Numbered from the stretch's first letter, positions 49,607-58,967 are shown. The stretch is DNA of 64,000 nt from Uliginosibacterium paludis (GCF_039631355.1 NZ_JBDIVF010000005.1:128875-192874), one strand, 5' to 3'. Program-made: numbers and translations. Notes: generated by a model not told the origin, from the letters alone.

Positions 49607-50607
49607 CAGATTACCTTTGCACTGAGCAGGTCGTGCGTATTGAGAGCGCCCACCAGTATGCCGGCTGCATCCACAACCAGGACCTGACTGATACGGTGGC
49701 GGTCCATGAGCTCTGCCGCTTCTACCGCCAGCGCGTCCGGTCCGATGCTGCGCGGATTCTTGTGCATGACGTCGGCAATACGCAGCCCCTTCATCTCGGG
49801 CGCCTTTTCGAGCAGGCGCCGCAAGTCGCCATCGGTGAAGATTCCTTCGACCTTGCCGTCGGCGGCCAGAATGGCCGTCATGCCGAGTCCCTTGCGGGAG
49901 ATTTCCAGTAGCGCTTCACCAAAGCCCGCGTCAATGCCCACGCTCGGAATAGCGTCGCCCGTCCGCATGATGTCGCGTACATGCGTCAGAAGACGTCGCC
50001 CCAGGGCGCCGCCAGGATGCGAGCGGGCGAAGTCCTCGGGGCCGAATCCGCGCGCTTCGAGCAGGGCTACTGCCAGCGCGTCACCCATGGCAAGGGTCGC
50101 GGTCGTGCTGGCGGTGGGGGCCAGATTCAGCGGACAGGCCTCCTCTGTCACGCCCGTATCGAGATGCGCATCAGCCAGTCTGGCAAGCGGGGAGTCCGCC
50201 CGGCCAGTCATGGCAATCATGCTTGCCCCCATGCGTTTGATCAGCGGAACGATGATGAGAAGCTCTTCTGCCGTGCCGGAGTTGGACAGGGCAATCAGCA
50301 CGTCGTCCGGCTGGATCATGCCCAAGTCGCCATGAGCCGCCTCTCCGGGGTGGACGAAGTAGGCGGGCGTTCCCGTGCTCGACATCGTTGCCGCAATCTT
50401 GCGGGCAATGTGCCCTGATTTTCCAACGCCGCTGACGATGACGCGTCCTTTGGCTGCGAGGATGAGCGATACAGCACGCTCGAAATCCGGACCAAGCCGT
50501 TCGCCCAGCGCGCTCACTGCTGCGGCCTCGATAGCGATCACCTTGCGGGCCGTCTCAAGCGATCCGGCAGCACGGGCGGAAATGTTCGTCTGGGTTGTTG
50601 GGGACAT
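49606..50607 (-). CDS. kdsD: D-arabinose 5-phosphate isomerase
   Basis: KdsD interconverts ribulose-5-phosphate and arabinose-5-phosphate, the first Kdo step. The 333 residues combine a SIS domain (about 45-190, with SGVGKSGHIARKIAATMSSTGTPAYFVHPGEAAHGDLGM and ALSNSGTAEELL) and two CBS domains (about 210-325, with MRTGDAIPSV and MHKNPRSIGPD). I chose the ATG at 50607, since the longer frame overlaps the divergent antiporter start. A minus-strand TATACT at 50641-50636 may be its -10 box. It heads kdsD-kdsC-lptC-lptA. Confidence 0.93.
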   Translation of the reverse strand: MSPTTQTNISARAAGSLETARKVIAIEAAAVSALGERLGPDFERAVSLILAAKGRVIVSGVGKSGHIARKIAATMSSTGTPAYFVHPGEAAHGDLGMIQPDDVLIALSNSGTAEELLIIVPLIKRMGASMIAMTGRADSPLARLADAHLDTGVTEEACPLNLAPTASTTATLAMGDALAVALLEARGFGPEDFARSHPGGALGRRLLTHVRDIMRTGDAIPSVGIDAGFGEALLEISRKGLGMTAILAADGKVEGIFTDGDLRRLLEKAPEMKGLRIADVMHKNPRSIGPDALAVEAAELMDRHRISQVLVVDAAGILVGALNTHDLLSAKVI

Positions 50608-50703
50608 GGGAAGGCTGCGGTTAAACTGATCGGCAAGTATAACAAAGCCGCTCGAAGGCCCGCTTGACAGGGTTCGGGCCAAGACAAAGCAAAGATCGAA
50701 ACC

Positions 50704-52674
50704 ATGCACGGCTCATTCACCTCAGTCCTGATGTTGCTGGCCGCGACGGTTTCCCTGGTGGCCGTTTTCCGGGCGTTCAACCTTCCTGCCGTACTTGCCT
50801 ATCTGGCGGTCGGTGCCGCACTCGGGCCTCATGCGCTGGGGCTGGTGCCTGATAGCGAACAGGCCAGATACCTCGCTGAATTCGGCGTTGTCTTCCTCAT
50901 GTTCTCGATCGGCCTGGAGTTTTCGCTGCCGAGACTCTATGCGATGAAGCGGATCGTGCTGGGTTTGGGCGGACTGCAGGTGGTGGCAACACTTGTCCTC
51001 TTTGGTGCCTTGGGACGTATCCTCGGATTGAGCTGGCCCGCGAGCTTTGCGGTGGCGAGCGTGATCACCATGTCGTCGACCGCCATGCTCTCCAAGCTCC
51101 TGGTCGATCGCATGGAGCTTGAGTCAGCGCACGGCCGGCAGATCATCGGTGTGTTGCTGTTTCAGGATCTTGCGGTGGTTCCCTTGCTGATCCTGATTCC
51201 CGCACTTGCGCGGCCAGGGGAGATGCTCTGGCTGACGCTCTCGTTTGCCGCGGTCAAGGCCATCGTCGTGCTCTCGCTGATCCTGTTTTTCGGGCAGCGG
51301 CTGATGAAGCGCTGGTTTACGGTGGTGGCACGACGGAAGTCGTCCGAGCTTTTCATGCTCAACATCCTTCTGATTACCCTCGGGTTGGCCTGGGTGACGG
51401 AAATGGCCGGGCTCTCTCTGGCGCTGGGTGCGTTCATGGCCGGGATGCTGATTTCCGAAACAGAGTTCCGCTATCAGGTCGAAGAGGACATCAAGCCGTT
51501 CCGGGACGTCCTGCTCGGCCTGTTCATGGTGACGGTCGGGATGTTTCTCGATGTGGCTGTCATTCTGGCCAACCTGCTCTGGGTCATGCTCCTCCTCTTC
51601 AGCATGCTCGTGCTCAAGTTCGTCGTGGTGGCACTGGCTTCGCGCTGGATGGAGCGACAGGATGGCGCAGCGGTCCGGGCAGGGCTCTGGCTCTGCGCCG
51701 GCGGCGAGTTCGGCTTCGTCCTGCTCACACTTGCCGCAGATGTGAATGTCGTACCACACACCGTATTGCAGCTCGTGGTGGCAGCGCTGGTTCTGTCTTT
51801 GCTGATTGCGCCATTGCTTGTCCAGTACAGTGACCGCATTGTCTTGCGGTTCGTGGCTTCAGAGTGGATGTTGCGTTCGATGGAGCTGACGCGCGTCGCC
51901 GCCAAAGCCATTTCGACAGAACGCCATGTGATCATTTGCGGGTATGGACGTACAGGTCAGTACTTGGCGCGCCTGCTCGAGCAGGAGGGGATCGGCTATG
52001 TTGCGCTGGACCTCGATCCGGATCGTGTACAGGAAGCTGCGGCAGCGGGCGATCCGGTTGTTTTTGGCGACGCGGCGCGGAACGAGACCCTGCTGGCGGC
52101 GGGCCTCATGAGGGCCAGTGCCGTTGTGGTGGCCTATAACGATGAACATGCCACCAGCAAGGTGCTGCACCATGTGCTGGCCGCGCGCCCGGATATCCCG
52201 CTGGTCGCCCGCTCGCAGGATGAGCGCGACATGGAGCGGCTCATCGAGCAGGGGGCTGCGGAAGTGGTGCCCGAAATGCTTGAGACCAGCATCATGCTGG
52301 CGACGCACACGCTCACTCTGATCGGCACGCCTGTTGCGCGGGTGATCCGGCGCATGCGCCAGATCCGCACACAGCGATACAGTCTCATGCGGGGCTTTTT
52401 CCTGGGCGCTACCGATATTGATGAAGGGCCGGATGCGCAGGAGGAGCGCCTGCATTCAGTGTCGCTGCCGATTGGAGCCTATGCCGTGTCCCGGCGCATC
52501 GGCGATCTGGGGTTCGAAGTAACCGGTGCCCGGGTTGCTGCGGTCCGGCGGCGTGGCGTCAGGAGTCTTGATCCGGCAAATGACATGGTGTTCGAAGCGG
52601 GCGATGTCGTCGTTCTGCTCGGACTGCCCAACTGCCTGGCGGCTGCAGAGGTGCGACTCCTGAAAGGTCGCTGA
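50704..52674 (+). CDS. CPA2-family K+/H+ antiporter with TrkA domains (KefB/YbaL type)
   Basis: A 656-residue inner-membrane protein exchanging monovalent cations for protons. The first 390 residues form about twelve helices with FLMFSIGLEFSLPRL, TMSSTAMLSKLL, GVLLFQDLAVVPLL (the ion-binding region) and GEFGFVLLTLA. A TrkA-N Rossmann domain follows (about 400-530, HVIICGYGRTGQYLARLLEQEG), then a TrkA-C domain (about 565-650). The composition matches Kef-type channels and antiporters regulated by nucleotides or glutathione adducts. TTGACA at 50664-50669 may be its -35. A long stem overlaps its stop. Confidence 0.9.
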   Translation: MHGSFTSVLMLLAATVSLVAVFRAFNLPAVLAYLAVGAALGPHALGLVPDSEQARYLAEFGVVFLMFSIGLEFSLPRLYAMKRIVLGLGGLQVVATLVLFGALGRILGLSWPASFAVASVITMSSTAMLSKLLVDRMELESAHGRQIIGVLLFQDLAVVPLLILIPALARPGEMLWLTLSFAAVKAIVVLSLILFFGQRLMKRWFTVVARRKSSELFMLNILLITLGLAWVTEMAGLSLALGAFMAGMLISETEFRYQVEEDIKPFRDVLLGLFMVTVGMFLDVAVILANLLWVMLLLFSMLVLKFVVVALASRWMERQDGAAVRAGLWLCAGGEFGFVLLTLAADVNVVPHTVLQLVVAALVLSLLIAPLLVQYSDRIVLRFVASEWMLRSMELTRVAAKAISTERHVIICGYGRTGQYLARLLEQEGIGYVALDLDPDRVQEAAAAGDPVVFGDAARNETLLAAGLMRASAVVVAYNDEHATSKVLHHVLAARPDIPLVARSQDERDMERLIEQGAAEVVPEMLETSIMLATHTLTLIGTPVARVIRRMRQIRTQRYSLMRGFFLGATDIDEGPDAQEERLHSVSLPIGAYAVSRRIGDLGFEVTGARVAAVRRRGVRSLDPANDMVFEAGDVVVLLGLPNCLAAAEVRLLKGR

Positions 52675-52702
52675 GAATGAGGTCGGCGTGACCTCATCCT
52701 CA
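52672..52702. terminator. 13-bp inverted repeat between convergent antiporter and pilin genes
   Basis: TGAGAATGAGGTC and GACCTCATCCTCA pair with one mismatch around GGCGT. The left arm includes the antiporter stop codon. There is no T-run on either side, so it may stop transcription weakly or protect 3' ends. Confidence 0.5.
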
Positions 52703-52727
52703 GGATATGAGCCTTGCCGGATCGGGA

Positions 52728-53357
52728 TCAGAGACCCGTGCAGATGATGTAGGACTGATTGTCGTCCACCGTGCTGGCGGCAGAGCCAAGTGCGCTGCCG
52801 AAACGAACAGCGCCTTCGTCAGGCTTGCCGTCGTCCATGGTGGTGTCTACCTGCTGGGCGATGCGGCCGGAAATATTGTCCTGGCATACGAAGACCCTGC
52901 CGCGCATGCCGGTGAAGGGCGTGGCGCTTTGAATGCCGATCCGCCCGCCTTCGGCATTGCGCGGCTCCCAGTCGCCCGCCGAGGGGCTGGCGGCTGAGCC
53001 CGGGGCCAGGTTGGCCAGACGCAGGTGTTGCCACACATAGGTTGATTCGGCGGGAGAACCATCCGGGTTGCTGAGGGCAGTGCTGTTCCAGGCTCCGTCG
53101 ATCGTGCCGTTGCCATTGCCATTTGCGGATCCGCCGAGATGCGTGGTTGCGGCACGGTCGTCTCCCGGCATTGCGCGGAAACGATCCTGATATGCCGCGA
53201 TCATGGTGGCTGTGTTGCGGAATTCGGCCGCCACGGCTTTTGCCTTGGCGCTGTGAATCAGCTCCTGTCCCTTGAGCGCTCCTCCCAGCAGCAGACCGAT
53301 GATGACCAGCACGATGGCGATTTCGACCAGGGTGAAGCCGGCTTGCGAGTGTTTCAT
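52728..53357 (-). CDS. Type IV pilin-like protein
   Basis: The 209-residue protein begins MKHSQAG|FTLVEIAIVLVIIGLLLGGALKGQELI, a class III prepilin signal with Gly before the cleavage site, Phe1, Glu5 and a hydrophobic helix. The mature head is about 200 residues and contains Gly/Asn-rich GGSANGNGNGTIDGAW and a late Cys pair region (VFVCQDN and YIICTGL) that may form the D-loop disulfide. It follows the adenylate cyclase by 112 bp, with GGAGA before its ATG. It may be the major subunit of the filament encoded upstream, although its size and late position leave this open. Confidence 0.85.
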   Translation of the reverse strand: MKHSQAGFTLVEIAIVLVIIGLLLGGALKGQELIHSAKAKAVAAEFRNTATMIAAYQDRFRAMPGDDRAATTHLGGSANGNGNGTIDGAWNSTALSNPDGSPAESTYVWQHLRLANLAPGSAASPSAGDWEPRNAEGGRIGIQSATPFTGMRGRVFVCQDNISGRIAQQVDTTMDDGKPDEGAVRFGSALGSAASTVDDNQSYIICTGL

Positions 53358-53469
53358 TGTTGTCTCCAGTTGTCCTTGTTAAGGTTTTTTGACTGCGGCG
53401 ACATCTTGCCCAAAGTCAAAGAGGGCCTTCAACGTCCGGAAGTCTTGCCCGGAAGGGATTGCTGGAGTT

Positions 53470-54798
53470 CTAGTCGAGCCGGCTGAAGTCGATATCGACC
53501 GTGGTGTAGCGTGGCGCCTCCGGCGCCGGATCGTTACCGCGGGCGAGCAGGCGCCATACGCTGACCATGCCCTTGCCCTTCAGGCGAAGGGTGACCGGAT
53601 CTTCGAAAATGAAGCGGTATTTGAGCTTCGCAAAGGTTCTTGAATCGCACTGGATCAACCCTGGCGGGCACTCGGAGCTGATCCTGCTGGCGAGATTGAC
53701 CGCGTCGCCCCATAGGTCGTAAATGAACTTCCGGCGACCAACGACACCTGCTACAACGGGCCCGCAGCAGATTCCGATCCGCAACTGCAGGCCGCGCTCG
53801 GCCGCTGTTGCGTCTTCAGAGATCCAGCGGCGCATTTCAAGCGCCAGTTCTGCCATCGCCGCGCAACTGTCCCCGGGGGCTTCACTGAGTCCGCCCGCGA
53901 CCATGTAGGCATCGCCAATCGTCTTGATCTTTTCCAGGCCGGTGGCTTCGACGAGATCGTCGAACTTGCTGAAGACGTGATTGAGGATGCGAAAGATCTC
54001 GACGGGAGGAAGATCGGAGGCCATGCCGGTGAAATTCACGATGTCGGCAAACATCACGACGGCTTCGGGACAGCCATCTACGATGGTGTCATCCGAGGCT
54101 CTGAGCCGGTCGGCAATCGGGGCGGGCAGGATGTTGAGCAGAAGGCGCTCGGAGCGCGCCTGCTCATTGGCCAGTTTGGCATGCGCCTGCTCCAGGAGGT
54201 GCTGGGCTCGTGAGCGCTCACGGGCGGAAAAGCGCAGGCACTGGAATACGACCGCTGAAAGGGTTGCGAAGTTGAGCGTGAAGAACAGCACGCCGACTTC
54301 ACGGGAAATCGTCGCCTGAGTCAGGCCCACGCCCGGGAGCAGATAGTCGGCGACGCCGGTCAGCACCACCAGGATCAGGTAGGCAACGAACCAGGGGGCT
54401 GATTCGCGCATGCCCAGACACAGAAGTGCCGTAATCGGCGCAAGCATGCCCCACAGGATCAGGCCGGAAGCGGTAACGAAATCCCCCAGGGCCCACTGCG
54501 CGATGCATGGAAAGATCAGCAGCGTGCTGATGAGGATGTTGCGATAGAGCACGAAATTCCGCCACTGCGCATAAGCGAGCATGTTCAGTGCAATCACGCA
54601 CTGAGCCAGCAGGGGAATGAAGGCAGGAAGATCCGTGCCGGTGAGCCAGTAGGTGAGCAGCCAGACGCCTGCTGCGATACTGAACAATCCCCCCAGAAGT
54701 GCAAGCAGGCGTTTCTGCATGCGCAACTCGTCGCTGTCCCCGGCGTCGATGCCGGAGGTGCGGAGGCGATGGTAGAGGTGCAGGAGGTGCAGGCGCAT
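53470..54798 (-). CDS. Membrane class III adenylate cyclase inside the pilus operon
   Basis: It is predicted to make cAMP. The 442-residue protein has about six membrane helices (about 30-190), a short coiled coil (about 192-220) and a C-terminal cyclase domain (about 243-385). All catalytic elements are present: Asp252 in FADIVNF and Asp296 in KTIGDAYM for metals, the adenine-selecting Lys of EKIKTIGD and Asp361 in YDLWGD, and Asn368/Arg372 in WGDAVNLASR for the transition state. Homodimers should therefore be active. The ATG lies 19 nt after the pseudopilin stop. I rejected an upstream extension that reads through that gene. Confidence 0.9.
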   Translation of the reverse strand: MRLHLLHLYHRLRTSGIDAGDSDELRMQKRLLALLGGLFSIAAGVWLLTYWLTGTDLPAFIPLLAQCVIALNMLAYAQWRNFVLYRNILISTLLIFPCIAQWALGDFVTASGLILWGMLAPITALLCLGMRESAPWFVAYLILVVLTGVADYLLPGVGLTQATISREVGVLFFTLNFATLSAVVFQCLRFSARERSRAQHLLEQAHAKLANEQARSERLLLNILPAPIADRLRASDDTIVDGCPEAVVMFADIVNFTGMASDLPPVEIFRILNHVFSKFDDLVEATGLEKIKTIGDAYMVAGGLSEAPGDSCAAMAELALEMRRWISEDATAAERGLQLRIGICCGPVVAGVVGRRKFIYDLWGDAVNLASRISSECPPGLIQCDSRTFAKLKYRFIFEDPVTLRLKGKGMVSVWRLLARGNDPAPEAPRYTTVDIDFSRLD

Positions 54799-54817
54799 CT
54801 TGGCGGGAATTCTATCC

Positions 54818-55429
54818 CTAGAGTGTCCTGCCGGCTTCAAGCATTCTGCCGAGCAAGACGAAACGGGACAGCCAGACGACCTGGTCGTCGTTGTCCGGCG
54901 TTTCGGCATGCAGTCGGAATGGCGATTCGCTCGCCGCGCCCTGTTTCCCGTCAGCACCGCTGGACCACAGGGCCAATACAACCGACTCCGCATTGGCCAG
55001 TGTGTTCGAGCTGCTGCCGGCCTGTATTTCAATGCCCCCGGTGCTCTTTAGCGTGATGGTCCGATCCGCCAGAAAATTCGAATGGACGCTGTAATAAAGC
55101 GCGTTTCCCCAGGGATCGCGTTCGGGCAATGCGAGAAGATGCCACGGGAGCCGGCCACTGATCGGGCCCGATCCACTGCAGGAGTCCGGCTCGCCGTCAC
55201 CGTTTGTGTCCGGACAGGGCAGATGTCCGCTGATGGCGGCGTGGTTGAGCAGGGCTTCGCGGGCGTCGGCGAGCATGCTGTGCGCTTCCAGCAGACGGCT
55301 GCGTTCTGTCTGGAGTCGCAATGCGGAGAGGGCTCCGGTGCCGAGTATCGTGAGAATGACGAGCACGATGCCGAGTTCCAGCAGCGAGAAACCGGCATTG
55401 CGTTTTATCGGAGTACCTGTTCGTTGCAT
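54818..55429 (-). CDS. Minor pseudopilin (GspH/PilE-type N-terminus)
   Basis: A 203-residue prepilin with NAG|FSLLELGIVLVILTILGTGALSAL: Gly before cleavage, Phe1 and Glu5. The head contains the phrases HLPCPDTNGDGEPDSCSGSGPISGRLPWHLLALPERDPWGNALYY, also found in related form in the next gene upstream (RRLPWHFLALPAHIGGECLWYATS), so the two may be paralogous tip subunits. It starts at the ATG that overlaps the upstream gene by 25 nt. Confidence 0.85.
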   Translation of the reverse strand: MQRTGTPIKRNAGFSLLELGIVLVILTILGTGALSALRLQTERSRLLEAHSMLADAREALLNHAAISGHLPCPDTNGDGEPDSCSGSGPISGRLPWHLLALPERDPWGNALYYSVHSNFLADRTITLKSTGGIEIQAGSSSNTLANAESVVLALWSSGADGKQGAASESPFRLHAETPDNDDQVVWLSRFVLLGRMLEAGRTL

Positions 55430-56493
55430 AGGATCTGACCTGTATCGAGGCCGAGCGCGCAGCGATAGTCTGCGTGAGTGACAGTCAAGATCGGCGCATC
55501 CGGACTGATGTGGAGATGTGCGTACCAGTCGTTGAAGCAAAGCCAGCTGACCGGTCGCTTGTAATCCGTCGATGCACTGTCCGGACTGACGCCCGGGCAG
55601 CTTCCGGTATAAACGAGGTGCTCAGCCGCAGTACCGGCCAGCAGGGCGTCAAAAGCCGCACGGCCCGGGCAAGTCCCGGTTCCCGAGATGAAATGACAGC
55701 GTACCTGGTCGAGCGAATCCGAGCCGGGGTGTTCTGCCAGGAAGGCGCGAATGGCTTGCCGCATCTGTTCCGGCGCAAAAGTTGCGAGTACTCGACGAAG
55801 GATCGGGCGCATCAGTTGCTCATGAAGCACGGGCAGAAGGATGTCGTTGGTCTGGCTCGAGACGGTGACATCCTGGAACGGCGCGCCGGGCAAGGCGTTG
55901 CTCCCTTCCAGAAACGACGTGGCATCACCTTCTGCACATGAACCGGCATCTGGCAACCTGGAGCGCTGGCCGGCAAAGGGGCGTCCCGGCGCAATAAGGA
56001 TCGCCGCGGCTGGCCGAGGCGGTCCGCCAGCGTGTGCGATGAACTCCAGAGGCGAAATGCTGGCCGGGTTGATCGCGTTGCCGCTTGAGCTGCTTCGCTG
56101 CGCAGTCGGGAGGTTGTTGCGGTGAATACGGCTGGTGGCATACCACAGGCATTCGCCACCGATGTGAGCGGGAAGTGCCAGGAAGTGCCAGGGCAGGCGC
56201 CGCGCTGATTGTCCAGGATTGCCGGCATAGCCCAGAGGACTTGATCTTCCATTGAGAACGTATTCGCCGGACGGGGCGGGCAGGGTGCCTGGTGTGTTGT
56301 CTTCGATGAGCCCGTGGGCAATCAGCGCCAGCTGAGCGTCCCGCAGTCCGCGCAGGACGGCCCGTTGCTCTCTGGCATCCACGCGATAGCCGGTCTTCTG
56401 ATTCAAGGTCCAGACCAGCCAGCCGGACGCTGCCGTAACGAGCAGGATCAGGGCGGCGAGCAGTATGAATCCGTCATTTCTCGCGCATTTCAT
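55405..56493 (-). CDS. Large minor pseudopilin lacking Glu5 (PilX/GspK-like)
   Basis: The 362-residue protein starts MKCARNDG|FILLAALILLVTAASGWLVWTLN, a prepilin-like helix with Gly at the cleavage point but no Glu at position 5, as is known for GspK and PilX-type subunits that cap filaments. The large head (about 330 residues) has at least eight Cys. It also contains RRLPWHFLALP, shared with the next pseudopilin. ATGA overlap with the preceding MshK-like gene. Confidence 0.75.
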   Translation of the reverse strand: MKCARNDGFILLAALILLVTAASGWLVWTLNQKTGYRVDAREQRAVLRGLRDAQLALIAHGLIEDNTPGTLPAPSGEYVLNGRSSPLGYAGNPGQSARRLPWHFLALPAHIGGECLWYATSRIHRNNLPTAQRSSSSGNAINPASISPLEFIAHAGGPPRPAAAILIAPGRPFAGQRSRLPDAGSCAEGDATSFLEGSNALPGAPFQDVTVSSQTNDILLPVLHEQLMRPILRRVLATFAPEQMRQAIRAFLAEHPGSDSLDQVRCHFISGTGTCPGRAAFDALLAGTAAEHLVYTGSCPGVSPDSASTDYKRPVSWLCFNDWYAHLHISPDAPILTVTHADYRCALGLDTGQILCNEQVLR

Positions 56494-56873
56494 GGCAAAC
56501 CGGCCTGCGCTTCTATCTCAATACTGTCACCCACGTGCAGTTCGATCCTTTGGCCGTTGGCCAGACTGATCCGCAGTGCATTCCGGCCTACCGGGGTCAG
56601 CAGCCTGCTGTCTTCAACAAGTTGGCCATTGATCCATATGAGTGGCCGGACTCTGCCAGACCAGACCATGCCATCCAGCGACAGAACCTTGCGAACCGGA
56701 GAATGAGGTTTCGGCGCCCCGTGCTGACGGACTCTGTCCAGCTCCGTGCGCTGCGCCACAGAGTGGAACAGCCTGCCCGGCAGGGGCGGCGCCCCGGTCT
56801 CGGTCAGACTGAACGCCGATAGCAGCGGCGCACAGGCAATCATCAGTACAAGGGAAGGTCTGACCGAGCTCAC
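56490..56873 (-). CDS. PilP/MshK/GspB-like periplasmic protein
   Basis: A 127-residue protein with an N-terminal signal or anchor helix (about 6-22) and a small C-terminal beta domain: RKVLSLDGMVWSGRVRPLIWINGQLVEDSRL followed by NGQRIELHVGDSIEIE. The LDGxVxxxGxxxxWINGQ pattern is that of MshK and the GspB/PilP accessory proteins, which connect the inner-membrane assembly complex with the secretin. It begins with GTG overlapping the stop of the PilO-like gene (GTGA). Confidence 0.7.
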   Translation of the reverse strand: MSSVRPSLVLMIACAPLLSAFSLTETGAPPLPGRLFHSVAQRTELDRVRQHGAPKPHSPVRKVLSLDGMVWSGRVRPLIWINGQLVEDSRLLTPVGRNALRISLANGQRIELHVGDSIEIEAQAGLP

Positions 56874-57478
56874 TGCCGTTCTCCGGGCACCGGGCGCGAG
56901 AGCGTGAGCCAGTCAAGCTCGCAGCGAGCCCGGAGGGTGTAGGGCGAGGGCAGCCGCCCGCTTTCTCCGCGATCCATACGACAGTTTCTTGGTGAGAGCA
57001 GCGCACCGTGAATGGACGAAAGCCTGGCGAGAATGTTCAGCAGATCCTGTTCATGCATGAGCGTCAGTTCGACGGTCATTACGCTGCGCATCAGTCGGAG
57101 CGCATCAGGTCCTTTCAGGCGCTCCAGTTCGGTTTGAGGGCTCAGGGATATCTCGGGCGGAGGCAGTTTGAGTGCTTGCGCCGCTGCGTTCAGTTGCCTG
57201 GTCCAGTCTTGCCGATGTTCCGGTTCGAAAAGACCACGCGCTGTCATGGCGGCGTAAGCGTCTGCGCCCGCTCGGAGCTGGTTTTCTTCATTCCTGAAAT
57301 CACGAAGCTTCTCCTGCAGTTGTTCCGTGCTCCGGATGAGCTGAGCGAGTTGCTCGAGGGCGGTCTGATGTGTTGTCTTCAGGCTCGCAAAAAGAATCAG
57401 CGCGGCCGCAAGCAACGCCAGGGATGCGGGGGCGTGAAATCCGGAGCGCAATGAAAGCCAGGCGATGGAGTGTCTCAT
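56870..57478 (-). CDS. PilO/MshJ/GspM-like inner-membrane assembly protein
   Basis: A 202-residue bitopic protein: membrane helix at about 15-32, then a coiled coil (TALEQLAQLIRSTEQLQEKLRDFRNEENQLRAG) and a ferredoxin-like domain (about 100-200). This topology, together with its position after a PilM/PilN-type protein, fits PilO or MshJ. Sequence similarity in this family is always low, so the call depends mainly on context. The start overlaps the previous stop by one base. Confidence 0.7.
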   Translation of the reverse strand: MRHSIAWLSLRSGFHAPASLALLAAALILFASLKTTHQTALEQLAQLIRSTEQLQEKLRDFRNEENQLRAGADAYAAMTARGLFEPEHRQDWTRQLNAAAQALKLPPPEISLSPQTELERLKGPDALRLMRSVMTVELTLMHEQDLLNILARLSSIHGALLSPRNCRMDRGESGRLPSPYTLRARCELDWLTLSRPVPGERQ

Positions 57479-58965
57479 CAGGACTCACGCTTTCCAGAGC
57501 TGTTCAGCCTCAGACTGAAGTGAAAAATGTCTGGCTGATCGCTTCCCGAGAGGCTCATCTCGACGTCGGGAGGAGGTGGTATCTCAATGTCATTGAAGTC
57601 TCCGGCCCTGATGTCGGCATGGAGGTCCAGCATTCTGGATTGCGCCTCTGCAGGCGTTTTATGGTAGCGACCGGCAAGATAGGCATTCAGCTTCAGCTCG
57701 GTTTTCCGGCTGTCTGTCGTGAGAGCAGGGCTTTCTGAATGCCATTCGACTGATTCGGCTTCGATGTCCGGGAAGCGCTCCAGGCTTTGAGAAATCTGTG
57801 AGAGCAGTGCGCCGGGCAACTGGCGTTGTGCCGTGGCCGTATCCCAGAGCCTGCTGAAACCACGCAGGGTTTCCGCATCGGAAATCGTTGGCGGGAGCAG
57901 GGCCTCAAGCGCATGCAGATCAGACTCCTGATGCTGGCGGGCGGCGTTCAGGTCCGCCGCCTGTTGTCGGGCTTCATGGATTCGTGAGTGGAGATGAAAA
58001 CTCGCTGCCAGGAGCGGTAGCGCCAGTATCAGGCAGCAGACGCTCAGCTTTCTCGAGAATTCGCGTGCCCGAGCATGCTTCCGGATGTCGGGCGGGGCGA
58101 GTTGAGGGCTGCGCTTTCTGCTGGCTGCAGCACGAACCAGGATTTCGCGGTCGATGCTTGAGGGAACCTCCACCGGAAGACCGGCCTGCGACGGCACGGT
58201 GTCGGGAAGCAGGTGACGCGTCTTCAGTAATGGATCGGCAGATAGTGTCGGCAACAGAGCACGAGCCGTCGCGGCATCCGTCAGCAACAGGACCGGCAAG
58301 GCGTCACCCCGCTCCAGAAGGCGCTTGCTCCAGAGGTACTGCAGGGTTTGCCGGATTTCCCTGTGGCAGTTCTCCGGCGAGGCGGTTGCCATGTCGTGCT
58401 GTTGCGGGATGAGTCGCGTGAAGCAGGGCTGATCCGAATTGAAGTAGATATGCCTTTGTCTTGAGCCATGGAGGCAGATCAGCAGTCCGTGCGGGGCCTG
58501 GATTTCTCCGAGCTTGAGGATCTGCTTGCACAGCAGCGCTGGCGTAAGCACTGCCGAAACTGCGATAGCCTCTTGCAGCATCAAACCGAGCCAGAGGTCG
58601 AGTGGCTCCGGATGAGGAATGCCTGTCAGGATGACACGGTGGTCCGTGAGTTTGGCGTTCTGGGCGCCGGCCACCACGGCTGTGGCGTAGCGGCTGTCGG
58701 GAAAGCACTGTGCAAGTTTCCGCGCAACGAACGCCTCACGGTCCCGTCTGCCAAGCCGAGGAATGGACAGGTGCTCGAAGGATTCATCGGGCAGATCCGC
58801 GATCACGCAATGTGTGGCAGAGCGATGGCGGCCAAGCCAGGCGCGCGCAGCGGCGACTCCGGACTCATTTCGCTCAAAATATGCGTGCGTGATGGTCCGG
58901 CTTTTGAGCAGGGTCCGGCATTCGATGCCTTCCTGGGTGATCAGGTGAACACAGTGTCTCGCCAT
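57478..58965 (-). CDS. GspL-like PilM-PilN fusion of the pilus assembly platform
   Basis: A 495-residue protein with a cytoplasmic actin-like region (about 1-310), one membrane helix (about 322-342, CCLILALPLLAASFHLHSRI), a periplasmic coiled coil and a ferredoxin-like end. In type IV pili these functions are split between PilM and PilN, while GspL of type II secretion joins them, so this gene has the GspL arrangement in an MSHA-like operon. It lies 2 nt after the PilC-like gene and overlaps the PilO-like gene by one base. Confidence 0.72.
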   Translation of the reverse strand: MARHCVHLITQEGIECRTLLKSRTITHAYFERNESGVAAARAWLGRHRSATHCVIADLPDESFEHLSIPRLGRRDREAFVARKLAQCFPDSRYATAVVAGAQNAKLTDHRVILTGIPHPEPLDLWLGLMLQEAIAVSAVLTPALLCKQILKLGEIQAPHGLLICLHGSRQRHIYFNSDQPCFTRLIPQQHDMATASPENCHREIRQTLQYLWSKRLLERGDALPVLLLTDAATARALLPTLSADPLLKTRHLLPDTVPSQAGLPVEVPSSIDREILVRAAASRKRSPQLAPPDIRKHARAREFSRKLSVCCLILALPLLAASFHLHSRIHEARQQAADLNAARQHQESDLHALEALLPPTISDAETLRGFSRLWDTATAQRQLPGALLSQISQSLERFPDIEAESVEWHSESPALTTDSRKTELKLNAYLAGRYHKTPAEAQSRMLDLHADIRAGDFNDIEIPPPPDVEMSLSGSDQPDIFHFSLRLNSSGKRES

Positions 58966-58967
58966 GC

